The notes under the pieces are model-generated. The model had not been told where the DNA came from. It made no database searches and saw nothing but the letters and a program-made list of their open reading frames with translations. This document shows, in pieces, positions 44,742 to 53,300 of a stretch of DNA of 64,000 nt. Positions within the stretch are counted from its first letter, which is position 1, and the number at the start of each line of letters is the position of its first letter. The stretch covers positions 98,912-162,911 of the IMG/VR virus record IMGVR_UViG_3300037205_000062. One strand, 5' to 3'. Made by a program: the position numbers and the translations under genes. The stretch comes from a virus.

Positions 44742-44940
44742 GTATTTTCATAAAGATTCTAATGTTGTATATAGAACAAAGAATAATGTTTCATTATGTG
44801 GATATATGTATTTAGAAGAACATAATCATTGGTATCCAGCAGTATTTGCCAACAGGAAATCGGAAGAAGTACTTATAAGTGATGGATGGAAACTTATTCC
44901 TTTTGACGCAATTGATAAATTAAGACAAAAATATTTATAA
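44704..44940 (+). CDS. MK(S/A)RKII-signature protein (78 aa)
   Basis: Start at 44704: MKARKIIKRSVFKYFHKDSN. Its body (VYRTKNNVSLCGYM) is related to the next gene (CRVKNNIFMYS), so these two are true paralogues within the signature family. Overlaps the upstream small gene by 38 bases. Confidence 0.6.
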   Translation: MKARKIIKRSVFKYFHKDSNVVYRTKNNVSLCGYMYLEEHNHWYPAVFANRKSEEVLISDGWKLIPFDAIDKLRQKYL

Positions 44941-44947
44941 CATAATT

Positions 44948-45469
44948 ATGAAAACTAGAATAATTAAAAAACGAAGTGACTATTTGTATTTTTACCATCC
45001 AAATGATCGTAGAGTCTGTAGAGTTAAGAATAATATTTTTATGTATTCGACTGATATGGAAAAATGGATTATAGACAAGAGTATAATTTCTATTTCTCGG
45101 TTAACAACCATATGTAATTGGAAAGAATGTTCTTATGAATTTGCAAAAGATTTATGCGATAAAAAAAATTCAGGCAATTCAATTGCTATTGATTCAATTC
45201 CTGAAGATTTAATTGTTGTTGATCCAATCAAAGCTTACCCTTTAAACTCGAATTATAATTGGTCGGACGCAGTAAATAAATCACCTTGTAGAGATTTATC
45301 TTCGCGACTAAATGAAATTAAGAAAGGATCACCTCAAATACTGCAAGACTATCTTATGGCCGTAGTTGAACCTAATCCAACAAATATAACATGTGCCGAC
45401 AATCCTTGTAATTCTAAAAATCACCATGACGAAATAGTAAAATGGATAGAACCAGATTATAATACTTAA
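44948..45469 (+). CDS. MK(S/A)RKII-signature protein, long form (173 aa)
   Basis: MKTRIIKKRSDYLYFYHPND begins the protein; residues 1-50 match the previous gene, and about 120 extra residues follow, without known motif. It ends at the start of the HNH gene. Confidence 0.55.
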   Translation: MKTRIIKKRSDYLYFYHPNDRRVCRVKNNIFMYSTDMEKWIIDKSIISISRLTTICNWKECSYEFAKDLCDKKNSGNSIAIDSIPEDLIVVDPIKAYPLNSNYNWSDAVNKSPCRDLSSRLNEIKKGSPQILQDYLMAVVEPNPTNITCADNPCNSKNHHDEIVKWIEPDYNT

Positions 45470-46099
45470 ATGGATTTATTAAATGACAAAAGGGTTTTAA
45501 GACTTAACGCAAATTATCAAAGACTTGGTTTTTGCAGTGGACAAGATGCTTTTATTGCCCTAATGGGAGAAAACGCTGATGGTTCACCACCAGCTTTAGC
45601 GTTAGATATTTATTATAATTATGATGAATTTGGAAAACCTATCATTGAAAAAATAAAATATTTTGATGCTTTAGATTGGGAATTTTGGCTTTTAACAGAA
45701 CCACGCAAGGGTGATTTAGATAAAGTCATTCATACTTCTAAAAGAATCGTTAGAATACCAACGGTTTTGGTATGTCCAAGATTTCGTAAAATGCCAATGA
45801 GACAACAAAAGGCTACTCCATCCGCTATATATGAACGGGATGGAAATAAGTGTGTTTATAGTGGCATTCCCTTGACAAATAAAACTCGTTCACTTGATCA
45901 CGTTATACCTCGCTCAAAAGGTGGGGAAAATACTTGGGAAAATTTAGTGGCATGTCATAGAGATATTAATTCAAAAAAGGGAGATAAATTCAATCATGAA
46001 ATTGGTTTAAAAATTGCGCGGCCAATTCCTTCTCCAAGAATATTGCCCTTATGTTCGACCATTAAAGGTGTTTATCATCCAGATCATGAACATTTTTAG
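45470..46099 (+). CDS. HNH endonuclease family protein
   Basis: 209 residues. AIYERDGNKCVYSGIPL, RSLDHVIPRSKGGENTWENL and HRDINSKKGDK are the HNH core (H in LDHV, N in ENL, H in CHRD). The first zinc cysteine pair is partly lost (CVYSG instead of CxYCG). Such genes may be homing or nicking enzymes. Confidence 0.8.
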   Translation: MDLLNDKRVLRLNANYQRLGFCSGQDAFIALMGENADGSPPALALDIYYNYDEFGKPIIEKIKYFDALDWEFWLLTEPRKGDLDKVIHTSKRIVRIPTVLVCPRFRKMPMRQQKATPSAIYERDGNKCVYSGIPLTNKTRSLDHVIPRSKGGENTWENLVACHRDINSKKGDKFNHEIGLKIARPIPSPRILPLCSTIKGVYHPDHEHF

Positions 46100-46140
46100 A
46101 ACAATAATTTAAAATAAAATAATTTTCTTTAAAAAAGAAC

Positions 46141-46169
46141 TTGACAATATATTAATATTGGTTTAGTTT
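46141..46169 (+). promoter_or_regulatory. sigma-70-type promoter, leaderless arrangement
   Basis: TTGACA, 17 bases, TAGTTT; 7 bases to the ATG at 46177. Confidence 0.75.
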
Positions 46170-46176
46170 TCATTAT

Positions 46177-46440
46177 ATGAAATTGTTGCTTGAATTTACC
46201 GAAGGCGAATTAGAAAATTTTCGTACATTTTCTCAATCCGTTGAAAAACAACTTGGCAACGTTTATGTTGGAACAAATTCACTTTGTGTTTATTACGATT
46301 ATCCAAAAGAATTAGCTGGACTTTTGCGACCAACGGCAGGGAATCCTTATGTGAGTGACGCAGAACTTGCTGAATTAAAGCATAAACTTAAATCAGGAAA
46401 ATTAGTTTTTGAAATATTTAGTAGTAAGCCGCAAAAATGA
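46177..46440 (+). CDS. hypothetical protein (87 aa)
   Basis: Starts MKLLLEFTEGELENFRTFSQ; soluble, mixed. Overlaps the next gene by 4 bases. Confidence 0.5.
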   Translation: MKLLLEFTEGELENFRTFSQSVEKQLGNVYVGTNSLCVYYDYPKELAGLLRPTAGNPYVSDAELAELKHKLKSGKLVFEIFSSKPQK

Positions 46441-46700
46441 AACATAGACCTTTAATTTTACGTTCTGATGCTTCTTGTGAATATTTATGGAGTGGTACCG
46501 TTTATGAACGGTCGTATTATGAATGGCCGTACGTGAAAATTTTTAAAAAGAATAAGAATGGTGTTTTTGTCAAGCAATTAAGTGGTAATGAATGGATTTC
46601 TATACATGATGTTACTTGGAATTATTACCAATTTGTAAAAGAATGGAAAAAAATTGGAAAAAAAGAACTACAGTTTTATTATCCAGATATAGTTTTATAA
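46437..46700 (+). CDS. MK(S/A)RKII-signature protein, divergent (87 aa)
   Basis: MKHRPLILRSDASCEYLWSG keeps the MKxRxxxxRS pattern. The body is W/Y-rich and does not resemble the other members. Confidence 0.5.
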   Translation: MKHRPLILRSDASCEYLWSGTVYERSYYEWPYVKIFKKNKNGVFVKQLSGNEWISIHDVTWNYYQFVKEWKKIGKKELQFYYPDIVL

Positions 46701-46723
46701 GACCCTATTGCTTGAAAAATTTC

Positions 46724-46752
46724 TTGACAAATCATAAAAACCATCATAAATT
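46724..46752 (+). promoter_or_regulatory. sigma-70-type promoter, leaderless arrangement
   Basis: TTGACA, 17 bases, TAAATT; 6 bases to the ATG at 46759. Confidence 0.8.
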
Positions 46753-46758
46753 TATTCT

Positions 46759-46992
46759 ATGAACAAACATATTAAAGATGTAGAATCATTCAATATTGGA
46801 CTTCAATCCGCCTTGGATGTATTGCGGCAACATTTTTTTGCGGGCAATCTCGATGGCGCTAATAACGCCATTCTTCAAATTGAAAGAATGATTGTACCCA
46901 TATCGGATAATGGAGTTTACGACGATATTTATATTCCTGATTCTGTAAAGGAGGAATTCGTCCCCCCCGCTGATTTAATGGAGCAAGTTTAA
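46759..46992 (+). CDS. hypothetical protein (77 aa)
   Basis: Starts MNKHIKDVESFNIGLQSALD; helical with an acidic tail. Its stop overlaps the next ATG by one base (TAATG). Confidence 0.5.
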   Translation: MNKHIKDVESFNIGLQSALDVLRQHFFAGNLDGANNAILQIERMIVPISDNGVYDDIYIPDSVKEEFVPPADLMEQV

Positions 46993-47393
46993 TGTTATTT
47001 CCTAATCCTAATGGTAAAATTATAGCGGTTATTGGTAGTAGAGAGTTTGCAGATAAAAAACTTCTTTATGATTATCTTACACCACGTAGAGATAAAATAA
47101 AATTAATAGTTTCAGGCGGCGCACGAGGCGCTGATACATTAGCGGTAAAATTTGCAACCGATTTCGGTATACCTTATTTAGTATTTCCTGCTTTATGGCA
47201 CGATTTAGAAACTGGAGTATTTAATAAAGGCGCGGGCTTTAAAAGAAATTGGTTTATAATTTCTAATTGTGATGTTGTTATTCCTTTTATAAAAAAGGGC
47301 GGAAGCAAAGGAACACAAAATTCTATTGATATTGCTAAACAATTAGGAAAACCAGTTAAAATTATTGAATTTGAACCAATAGAAACTTTGTAA
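46992..47393 (+). CDS. SLOG-family protein (YspA/DUF2493 type)
   Basis: 133 residues. IAVIGSREFADKKLLYDYL, LIVSGGARGADTLAVKFA, RNWFIISNCDVVI and GGSKGTQNSIDIAKQLGKPV are the four signatures of the YspA-like SLOG family, Rossmann-type proteins that bind nucleotides or NAD-derived ligands. In the context of NAMPT and macrodomain genes a role in nucleotide-signal defence or counter-defence is plausible, but not shown. Confidence 0.8.
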   Translation: MLFPNPNGKIIAVIGSREFADKKLLYDYLTPRRDKIKLIVSGGARGADTLAVKFATDFGIPYLVFPALWHDLETGVFNKGAGFKRNWFIISNCDVVIPFIKKGGSKGTQNSIDIAKQLGKPVKIIEFEPIETL

Positions 47394-47402
47394 TTAAAAT
47401 TC

Positions 47403-47431
47403 TTGACAAAAAGTAAAAATTAATCTATATT
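47403..47431 (+). promoter_or_regulatory. sigma-70-type promoter, leaderless arrangement
   Basis: TTGACA, 17 bases, TATATT; 6 bases to the ATG at 47438. Confidence 0.8.
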
Positions 47432-47437
47432 AAACAT

Positions 47438-47677
47438 ATGAGTAATAAGTATAATTATCGTGATAAATCAGGCAAATTTGCGAAATCGGTTTCAAATACC
47501 AAAATCGTTGCAGGCAGATTATACTCTTGGAAAGGTATAACTGTTCGCGCCATTTCTGCCGCCAACAAAGAAAACGCCATTGTTAGCGTACATAAAGCCT
47601 TAATAGGAACTGTCCCTAAAAGCGAGCTTCAACTCCTTTCCAAGGACCAAGTTCTAGCTTATTTGGAAAACGTATAA
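47438..47677 (+). CDS. hypothetical protein (79 aa)
   Basis: Starts MSNKYNYRDKSGKFAKSVSN; basic first half, beta-rich second half. No family recognised. Confidence 0.5.
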   Translation: MSNKYNYRDKSGKFAKSVSNTKIVAGRLYSWKGITVRAISAANKENAIVSVHKALIGTVPKSELQLLSKDQVLAYLENV

Positions 47678-47682
47678 ATTAC

Positions 47683-47711
47683 TTGACTGAGTTATAAAAG
47701 TACGTCATAAT
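47683..47711 (+). promoter_or_regulatory. sigma-70-type promoter
   Basis: TTGACT, 17 bases, CATAAT; 9 bases to the ATG at 47721. Confidence 0.65.
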
Positions 47712-47720
47712 TTGGGTAAT

Positions 47721-47936
47721 ATGAGAAATGTTGAATATTTATTACCTCTTGAAAATAATGGCGAAGCAGTTGAACGACATTTTAAATCTCATATCTCCAA
47801 AGGTTCAATATCGCCCACAAAAAGAGTTGCGAATGTTAATTTAAGTGAAGTGGAAAAGGCTAGAGCAGAGATGATACGCAAGCACCGAAATTGGCGGCGA
47901 CGGAGGAATTCACTTTTAAATTCTTACTATGAATAA
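47721..47936 (+). CDS. hypothetical basic protein (71 aa)
   Basis: Start at ATG 47721 (MRNVEYLLPLENNGEAVERH); a TTG three codons upstream is also possible. The C-terminus is arginine-rich (HRNWRRRRNSL) and may bind nucleic acid. Confidence 0.5.
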   Translation: MRNVEYLLPLENNGEAVERHFKSHISKGSISPTKRVANVNLSEVEKARAEMIRKHRNWRRRRNSLLNSYYE

Positions 47937-47942
47937 TAATTT

Positions 47943-48266
47943 ATGATTAACGTTTGCGTCATTTATCCAAATACACAAGAATCCAGAAATAGTATTTTTG
48001 GAAAACTTGTTGAATGGTCTAAAAAAATAGATTTAGAAACCCAAGGAATTTCAGCGAACCATTTTAAGGTAGTTAAAGGCTGGCCACCAAAAGAGGTATT
48101 AGAAAATTTTCCTTTAAATCTTCAAATTGAAGAGATTATTATAGAAAATGATAAGATAACTACTATCCGTAAATTAGTAGTTGATGCTGAAATTATTGAA
48201 AATTCGACCGTAGAAGAAATTCAACAAAAAGAAACTTCACAAATTATTGAGACTACAAATGTTTAA
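47943..48266 (+). CDS. hypothetical protein (107 aa)
   Basis: MINVCVIYPNTQESRNSIFG start, acidic Q/T-rich tail. It overlaps the DHFR gene by 8 bases, hence translationally linked. Confidence 0.5.
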   Translation: MINVCVIYPNTQESRNSIFGKLVEWSKKIDLETQGISANHFKVVKGWPPKEVLENFPLNLQIEEIIIENDKITTIRKLVVDAEIIENSTVEEIQQKETSQIIETTNV

Positions 48267-48741
48267 AGGAATTATAGCAATGGATGATGCCCGAACCATA
48301 GGTAAAGATAATGATTTGCCTTGGCCAAAACAGAATGGAGATTTATCTTTTTTTAAGGAAAAGACTTGGGGCGACAATGTTATTTTTGGTCGTAAAACAT
48401 TTCAAGGATTAGGAAGGACGTGTTTACCTAATCGTAAAATTTATGTAATGACTAATTTTAATCCTTATGGATGGAGTTATTCAGAAATTAATTTTTCTGG
48501 CGGCAAAGGCGAAACAAGAATTATTCAACATGAGTCAGATTTACCAGCAGAAGATTTTTGGGTTTGTGGCGGGAAAGCTATTTATAATTTATTTCTACCC
48601 AAAATGACTGAGTGTTTTGTGACCTATATAAAAGGTGTATTTGATGGAAATGTAAAAATGAATTATTTTGAAAATCAATTTCCTTATCAGAAAGAAATAG
48701 CTCAAACAGAAAATTATAGAACTGTATGGTTTTGGAAATAA
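48259..48741 (+). CDS. folA: dihydrofolate reductase
   Basis: 160 residues from ATG 48259. FKGIIAMDDARTIGKDNDLP then WPK is the N-terminal DHFR motif, VIFGRKTFQGLG the NADPH loop, and FWVCGGKAIYNLFLPKMTEC the C-terminal GG motif. Regenerates tetrahydrofolate used by ThyA at 51375. Confidence 0.92.
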   Translation: MFKGIIAMDDARTIGKDNDLPWPKQNGDLSFFKEKTWGDNVIFGRKTFQGLGRTCLPNRKIYVMTNFNPYGWSYSEINFSGGKGETRIIQHESDLPAEDFWVCGGKAIYNLFLPKMTECFVTYIKGVFDGNVKMNYFENQFPYQKEIAQTENYRTVWFWK

Positions 48742-48780
48742 GCTATTATTTAAGTTGAAATATACTTAAATGATAGTGAT

Positions 48781-49200
48781 ATGAATGGAAGAAAACGCTT
48801 GTCTTGGGAAGAAACTGCATTAAGATTAGCTTATAACATCGCTGATTATCGTTCGGAAGATTTATATATACAAGTAGGTGCGGTTATTATTAAAAATGAT
48901 AATTCAATTATATTAGGTTATAATGGTGCGCCGATTGGTATTGATATTGATTGGTCTAATCGTGATGAAAGACGTAAGAGAGTTATTCATGCAGAAGAAA
49001 ACGCATTAGATAATATTACATTTGGAGAAGCAAAGATAGTAGCAGTTACCGCAATGCCCTGCGAAAAATGTATGGTTAAATTAGCTCAAAAAGGAGTTAA
49101 AAGAGTTATTTATGGTTGTGAATTAGAAGGATACGATAATAATTTTGCTAAACAACTCGCCAAAGAATTTGGAATAGAATTAATTCAAAAAATTATTTAG
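48781..49200 (+). CDS. dCMP deaminase-like cytidine deaminase
   Basis: 139 residues. VIHAEENAL (H-A-E) and MPCEKCMVKLAQKGVKRVIY (P-C-x-x-C) give the zinc site of cytidine/dCMP deaminases. Size and N-terminal helix fit dCMP deaminase, which feeds dUMP to ThyA. Confidence 0.85.
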   Translation: MNGRKRLSWEETALRLAYNIADYRSEDLYIQVGAVIIKNDNSIILGYNGAPIGIDIDWSNRDERRKRVIHAEENALDNITFGEAKIVAVTAMPCEKCMVKLAQKGVKRVIYGCELEGYDNNFAKQLAKEFGIELIQKII

Positions 49201-49236
49201 TATAATTTGTAAAGAAGTTGGAAATTATAAAAAATT

Positions 49237-49752
49237 ATGATATTTTCTCGTACTTGGGCAATGCCGTCGCATGAGACTTTTAAAATGAAGCCTTGTGCCG
49301 AATTTGTTAAAAGGTATTTAGCTAACTCTAAGATAAGTATTGACCCATTTGCTCGAAATTGTGATTGGGCGACTTATACTAATGACATAAATCCTCATAC
49401 TTCTGCCCAACATCATTTAGATGCTATAGAATATTTAAAGTTATTATATAGTCAGGGAGTAAAATCTGATTTAATTATTTTAGATGCACCATATACATGT
49501 CGCCAAATTAGTGAATGTTATAAAGAAATAGGAATTAAAGTAACTCAAAAACATACTCAAATTGGCTCTTTTTACAAGGATATTAAAGACGCTGCCGATT
49601 CTATTATAAGCCCCAATGGTATAGTTTTGACATTTGGTTATAGTTCCGTAGGGATGGGAATTAAAAGAGGATATAAGATAGAGGAAATTAGACTTGTTGC
49701 CCAAGGTGGTCCACATTTTGATGTTATATGTGTGGCCGAAAGGAAAACTTAG
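49237..49752 (+). CDS. DNA methyltransferase-like protein
   Basis: 171 residues. SIDPFARNCDWATYTNDINP (D-P-F at the SAM loop), HHLDAIEYLKLL and LIILDAPYTCRQI (DAPY in place of DPPY) give the order of an amino-methyltransferase. Possibly an adenine methyltransferase with altered catalytic motif. Ends tail-to-tail with the next minus-strand gene. Confidence 0.65.
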   Translation: MIFSRTWAMPSHETFKMKPCAEFVKRYLANSKISIDPFARNCDWATYTNDINPHTSAQHHLDAIEYLKLLYSQGVKSDLIILDAPYTCRQISECYKEIGIKVTQKHTQIGSFYKDIKDAADSIISPNGIVLTFGYSSVGMGIKRGYKIEEIRLVAQGGPHFDVICVAERKT

Positions 49753-49753
49753 A

Positions 49754-50182
49754 TTATATAATTACCATAAAGGCTTTAGCGCCCTTGGCCCTATCATTGT
49801 CAAAAGAACTTTTCCCGCCTAAAGCTACTCCCTCATAGATATTAAAGATAGTTAAATCTCCATCACCAGATAATTCCATAGCTTCTTTTAATAGATTATT
49901 ACTATCTTCAAAAGATAAGTTTGCTGGTGTTTTACCATCGGCTAATAGTAAAGTATTGCGGTAAGCACAATCGTGAAGATAGGCGGCTTTCCAGTAGGTT
50001 CCGAATGGAGCTAATCCAGTTGACCATAGAGCTTGTGGTGTACTCGCGCCATCGGATGTTGCGCCTTTTGGTAAGATGTAAGTCGTACCATTTTTTGATA
50101 TATATATGGCGTTTTCAAGTAAAAAGAAATTATGTCCATCTGCCGTTGCTACTGAAAAGTATGGAGATTGAAAACCATTCAT
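49754..50182 (-). CDS. DUF1353-like protein
   Basis: 142 residues. ILPKGATSDGASTPQALWST and YWKAAYLHDCAYRNTLL match the DUF1353 family (S-D-G-A-S-x-P, H-D-x-x-Y), a possible metal-dependent phage protein. It is the distal gene of a three-gene minus-strand island; a terminator lies between it and the lipoprotein gene. Confidence 0.7.
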   Translation of the reverse strand: MNGFQSPYFSVATADGHNFFLLENAIYISKNGTTYILPKGATSDGASTPQALWSTGLAPFGTYWKAAYLHDCAYRNTLLLADGKTPANLSFEDSNNLLKEAMELSGDGDLTIFNIYEGVALGGKSSFDNDRAKGAKAFMVII

Positions 50183-50192
50183 ATAAGTTATT

Positions 50193-50228
50193 ACACAAAA
50201 AAAACTCCTTACTTTCGTAAAGAGTTAG
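50193..50228 (-). terminator. intrinsic terminator (minus strand)
   Basis: On the minus strand AACTCTTTAC-GAAA-GTAAGGAGTT is followed by a T run; it lies just after the lipoprotein gene. Confidence 0.75.
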
Positions 50229-50248
50229 TATGTATTATAAGTAAATTA

Positions 50249-50674
50249 TTATTGGCCTAGACCTTGATTTATACCAGCACTAATCCAACCAGTGATTTCT
50301 TGAACTGTCGCATTAGTTCCATTAGCAGAATATTTATCAGCTAGATTTAATCCATTAATTACAATTGGAGCAATGATAGCATCCTTTACTCCCGCTTGAG
50401 TTAAAGCGGCTGATACTTGGGCTGTTGTTAAAGTATTAGTGCCAGTTGAAATTCCATTTAAAACAGATTCGGCAAGTACAAAATCGGGTTTATATTGCGC
50501 GCCATTTGATTGTGATAGAATCTCAGCAGTTCCAATGCTAACGGCACTGGTTATAGCAAACTGTTCAAGAGCAATGTTATTTTGATTGGTACTGACAGTA
50601 GTACAACCAGTTACAATAGCAACTAAACTTAACGCTACTACGCTTATTGTGGAAAATATTTTAAATTTTGTCAT
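50249..50674 (-). CDS. lipoprotein
   Basis: 141 residues. MTKFKIFSTISVVALSLVAI then VTGC is a lipoprotein signal peptide with the lipobox cysteine. The mature part is A/T/G-rich and helical. Expressed by the phage, it could alter the host envelope, for example in superinfection exclusion. Confidence 0.7.
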   Translation of the reverse strand: MTKFKIFSTISVVALSLVAIVTGCTTVSTNQNNIALEQFAITSAVSIGTAEILSQSNGAQYKPDFVLAESVLNGISTGTNTLTTAQVSAALTQAGVKDAIIAPIVINGLNLADKYSANGTNATVQEITGWISAGINQGLGQ

Positions 50675-50711
50675 AACTTATTATATTATATTACACTAAT
50701 TTTTTCTAATA

Positions 50712-51299
50712 TTAGAATGAAAACAATTTAATATCTATTTTTCCAGTAAAACCGTCATCTTTACTTATAGTAGAAAAGCGTTGAACCAAAGAAAAATCTA
50801 AACGATAATGATGACTAAATAGAATTATATCATGGTCAATTCCTAAACCTAATCCAAAATTCTTTGAACCATCGTCTAATCTTGTTTCCGCTAAACTTTT
50901 AAGCATAATATCCCATGTATTCAAATATTTAATTGTTGAAAAAGGGGTAATGCGGTAGTCTGCCGCGACGGAAGCGTGATCTATATAATCAATAGCATTA
51001 CCCGAATAAGAATCTAAATTATAAGAACCTAATTCTACCCCAACTCCTATGTTTTTAGTAGTCCACATTTCAGTTTCAAGTGAATAACCAGTTGTCATTT
51101 TTTTTAGTCCTAAACTTGTTAATGATGGCACACTAAAGGTTGGCGCTATTGATATATCAAATTCTCCTGCATTAAAAAACGAATTGGTATTTATAGTAGG
51201 GGAAATGTAAGGGAAATTAAAATTTTGCGCCGATGCCGTCATCACTCCTAAAACTATAAAAGTAACAAGATAATTTATTAAATTTTTAAAAGACTTCAT
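50712..51299 (-). CDS. exported outer-membrane-barrel-like protein
   Basis: 195 residues with a signal peptide (NYLVTFIVLGVMTASAQ) and alternating hydrophobic strands (TTKNIGVGVELGSYNL, FGLGLGIDHDIIL) ending in a phenylalanine (IDIKLFSF), the usual end of outer-membrane proteins. Indicates a Gram-negative host. May mask or replace a receptor. Confidence 0.6.
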   Translation of the reverse strand: MKSFKNLINYLVTFIVLGVMTASAQNFNFPYISPTINTNSFFNAGEFDISIAPTFSVPSLTSLGLKKMTTGYSLETEMWTTKNIGVGVELGSYNLDSYSGNAIDYIDHASVAADYRITPFSTIKYLNTWDIMLKSLAETRLDDGSKNFGLGLGIDHDIILFSHHYRLDFSLVQRFSTISKDDGFTGKIDIKLFSF

Positions 51300-51374
51300 A
51301 TTGAGAATTACACTTAATTTTTTATTTGACTTTAATTAAATTATATGTTAGTATTCTTATATGGATTTATCTTT

Positions 51375-52451
51375 ATGAATAACGCTGACAAACAATATCT
51401 TGAATTAGTTGATTATGTTTTAGCTAATGGCAGGCTTAAAAAAAATAGAACGGGAATTGATACAATTGGGGTATTCGGCCAACAGTTACGATTTAACTTG
51501 TCAGAGGGTTTTCCCTTGCTTACGACAAAAAAAGTTTTTTTTAAAGGCATAGTCCATGAATTATTGTGGTTTTTGTCTGGAAGTACAAACATAAAATATT
51601 TAGTTGATAATGATGTTCACATTTGGGATGAATGGGCATTTAAGCGTAATCAGCAAGAATTTCAAGAATTTCAAAAAAAGTGGCCAAATTCTATTGTTCA
51701 ACCAGTAGAATATAAAACACAATCCGAATTTATTGAAGCGGTTAGAAAATATATGTCTCCTAATGGTTTAGGTGAACTTGGAGAGGGAACTTATGGGGGA
51801 ATGTGGCGTAAATTTCCCTATTCTGAATTAGATAAATTTTATAATTCGGAAACTGGTTTTACAGAGGTTGGAGAAAAAATTGGTTATGTTGACCAAATTC
51901 AAAAAGTCATTGATAAATTAAAAACTAATCCCGATGATAGACGTATGATTGTATCGGCTTGGCATCCTTATTGGGTAGAACATTGCAGTTTACCCCCCTG
52001 CCATTGTCTATTTCAATTTCATACGGAAGAATTAACAATTGAAGAAAGAAATTCTTATGGAATAAATGTTATGGGACAGTCGTTTTTAGATGAAAAAGAA
52101 ATGGATGAAAAGGGTGTTCCAAAACGTCGTTTAAATTGTCAATTGTATCAAAGAAGTTGCGATTTAGCCATCGGAAACCCATATAATATAGCGAGTTACG
52201 CACTATTAACTCACATGATAGCGCAAGTATCTAATATGGTAGTTGGTGATTTTATACATACTTTTGGCGACTTACATATTTACGTTCCGCACATTGAAAA
52301 TTTAAAAATTCAAAGAACAAGAGAACCTTATCCATTACCTACAATTCAGCTTAATCCTGAAATTAAAAATATTTTTGATTTTAAAATTGAGGATATTAAA
52401 CTTCTAAATTATCAGAGTCATGGGAAGTTGGCTTTTGAGGTTGCCGTTTAA
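51375..52451 (+). CDS. thyA: thymidylate synthase
   Basis: About 358 residues from ATG 51375 (MNNADKQYLELVDYVLANGR); an upstream ATG at 51345 adds ten unlike residues. TTKKVFFKGIVHELLWFLSG, SLPPCHCLFQFH (catalytic Cys), QLYQRSCDLAIGNPYNIASY and HIYVPHIENLKIQ are the standard motifs. An insert of about 40 residues follows WDEWA. Methylates dUMP using methylene-tetrahydrofolate. Confidence 0.95.
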   Translation: MNNADKQYLELVDYVLANGRLKKNRTGIDTIGVFGQQLRFNLSEGFPLLTTKKVFFKGIVHELLWFLSGSTNIKYLVDNDVHIWDEWAFKRNQQEFQEFQKKWPNSIVQPVEYKTQSEFIEAVRKYMSPNGLGELGEGTYGGMWRKFPYSELDKFYNSETGFTEVGEKIGYVDQIQKVIDKLKTNPDDRRMIVSAWHPYWVEHCSLPPCHCLFQFHTEELTIEERNSYGINVMGQSFLDEKEMDEKGVPKRRLNCQLYQRSCDLAIGNPYNIASYALLTHMIAQVSNMVVGDFIHTFGDLHIYVPHIENLKIQRTREPYPLPTIQLNPEIKNIFDFKIEDIKLLNYQSHGKLAFEVAV

Positions 52452-52453
52452 GC

Positions 52454-52482
52454 TTGACAATCAATAAAACTTTGTTTATGGT
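52454..52482 (+). promoter_or_regulatory. sigma-70-type promoter, leaderless arrangement
   Basis: TTGACA, 17 bases, TATGGT; 5 bases to the ATG at 52488. Confidence 0.75.
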
Positions 52483-52487
52483 TGGAT

Positions 52488-52676
52488 ATGGATTCGCATT
52501 TAACACAAAATACATTGGATATTATCGCTTTTATGAACGAAGCAATTGAAAACGGGCAACGCTTTAAACTTGGCGACGAACCAAATGAAATTGTTTTGTT
52601 TGATGGAGTAAGGGATGATATTAGGATGACTAATACTCATGGTGGCGGCACTTGGCACATTAATGATTATCAATGA
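52488..52676 (+). CDS. hypothetical protein (62 aa)
   Basis: Start at ATG 52488 (MDSHLTQNTLDIIAFMNEAI), consistent with the leaderless promoter; a TTG two codons upstream is the alternative. Acidic, soluble. Confidence 0.5.
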   Translation: MDSHLTQNTLDIIAFMNEAIENGQRFKLGDEPNEIVLFDGVRDDIRMTNTHGGGTWHINDYQ

Positions 52677-52679
52677 TTT

Positions 52680-52865
52680 ATGAGAAGTTCAGACGACCCA
52701 ACTTTAATTGGAGCATTATTTCAAGATGATTTGCCCGATGGTTGCTGCGCTATAAAATGCGAAAAATGCACTTGTATTTTTCCTGACAAAAGCGAAATAG
52801 GCGAACCCTGTATTTGTCCTACTTGTAAAACGGAATTATTTTATCGTAGTTGGTGTAGTTGGTAA
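52680..52865 (+). CDS. zinc-ribbon protein (61 aa)
   Basis: CCAIKCEKCTCIFPDKSEIG then PCICPTCKTE: two C-x-x-C pairs as in FmdB-like zinc ribbons. Confidence 0.55.
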   Translation: MRSSDDPTLIGALFQDDLPDGCCAIKCEKCTCIFPDKSEIGEPCICPTCKTELFYRSWCSW

Positions 52866-52872
52866 TTTTCTC

Positions 52873-52901
52873 TTGACAATTTCTTAAAATTATTCAATAA
52901 T
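52873..52901 (+). promoter_or_regulatory. sigma-70-type promoter, leaderless arrangement
   Basis: TTGACA, 17 bases, AATAAT; 6 bases to the ATG at 52908. Confidence 0.75.
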
Positions 52902-52907
52902 CAAATT

Positions 52908-53300
52908 ATGAGTCATCCAGTTAAATTTAGAGCGTGGTTTAATGGCAAAATGCATTATCCAGTATTTTTTGGTTTTGAAAACGGCATTCTTCTATGGGAG
53001 TGGAAGGATGGAGATTTTAACAAAAATTCTCGCGAATTTCAAATGTTTACAGGTTTGTGCGACGTTAACGATAATGAAATTTATGAGGGGGATATTTTAA
53101 CAGGCATTAAACTTCCTAACGTTGGTAAGGGTACTTTTTTTGCTCAAGTTCAATATGTACCTTGTTATTATAGATTTGTAGCTACACTTCCGAATGGGGA
53201 ACAGTTGACGCCAATTTTGAATGGTGAAGGTGTTTATACGCATCACCTTAAAATTGTTGGAAATGCTTTTGCTAATCCAGAACTTTTAAAATTTTTATGA
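52908..53300 (+). CDS. YopX-family phage protein
   Basis: 130 residues. VKFRAWFNGKMHYPV, FQMFTGLCDVNDNEIYEGDI and the final VGNAFANPEL match YopX (FRAW...QFTGLxDKNGxxIYEGD...GN...NPEL). Function unknown. Overlaps the next gene by 4 bases. Confidence 0.8.
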   Translation: MSHPVKFRAWFNGKMHYPVFFGFENGILLWEWKDGDFNKNSREFQMFTGLCDVNDNEIYEGDILTGIKLPNVGKGTFFAQVQYVPCYYRFVATLPNGEQLTPILNGEGVYTHHLKIVGNAFANPELLKFL

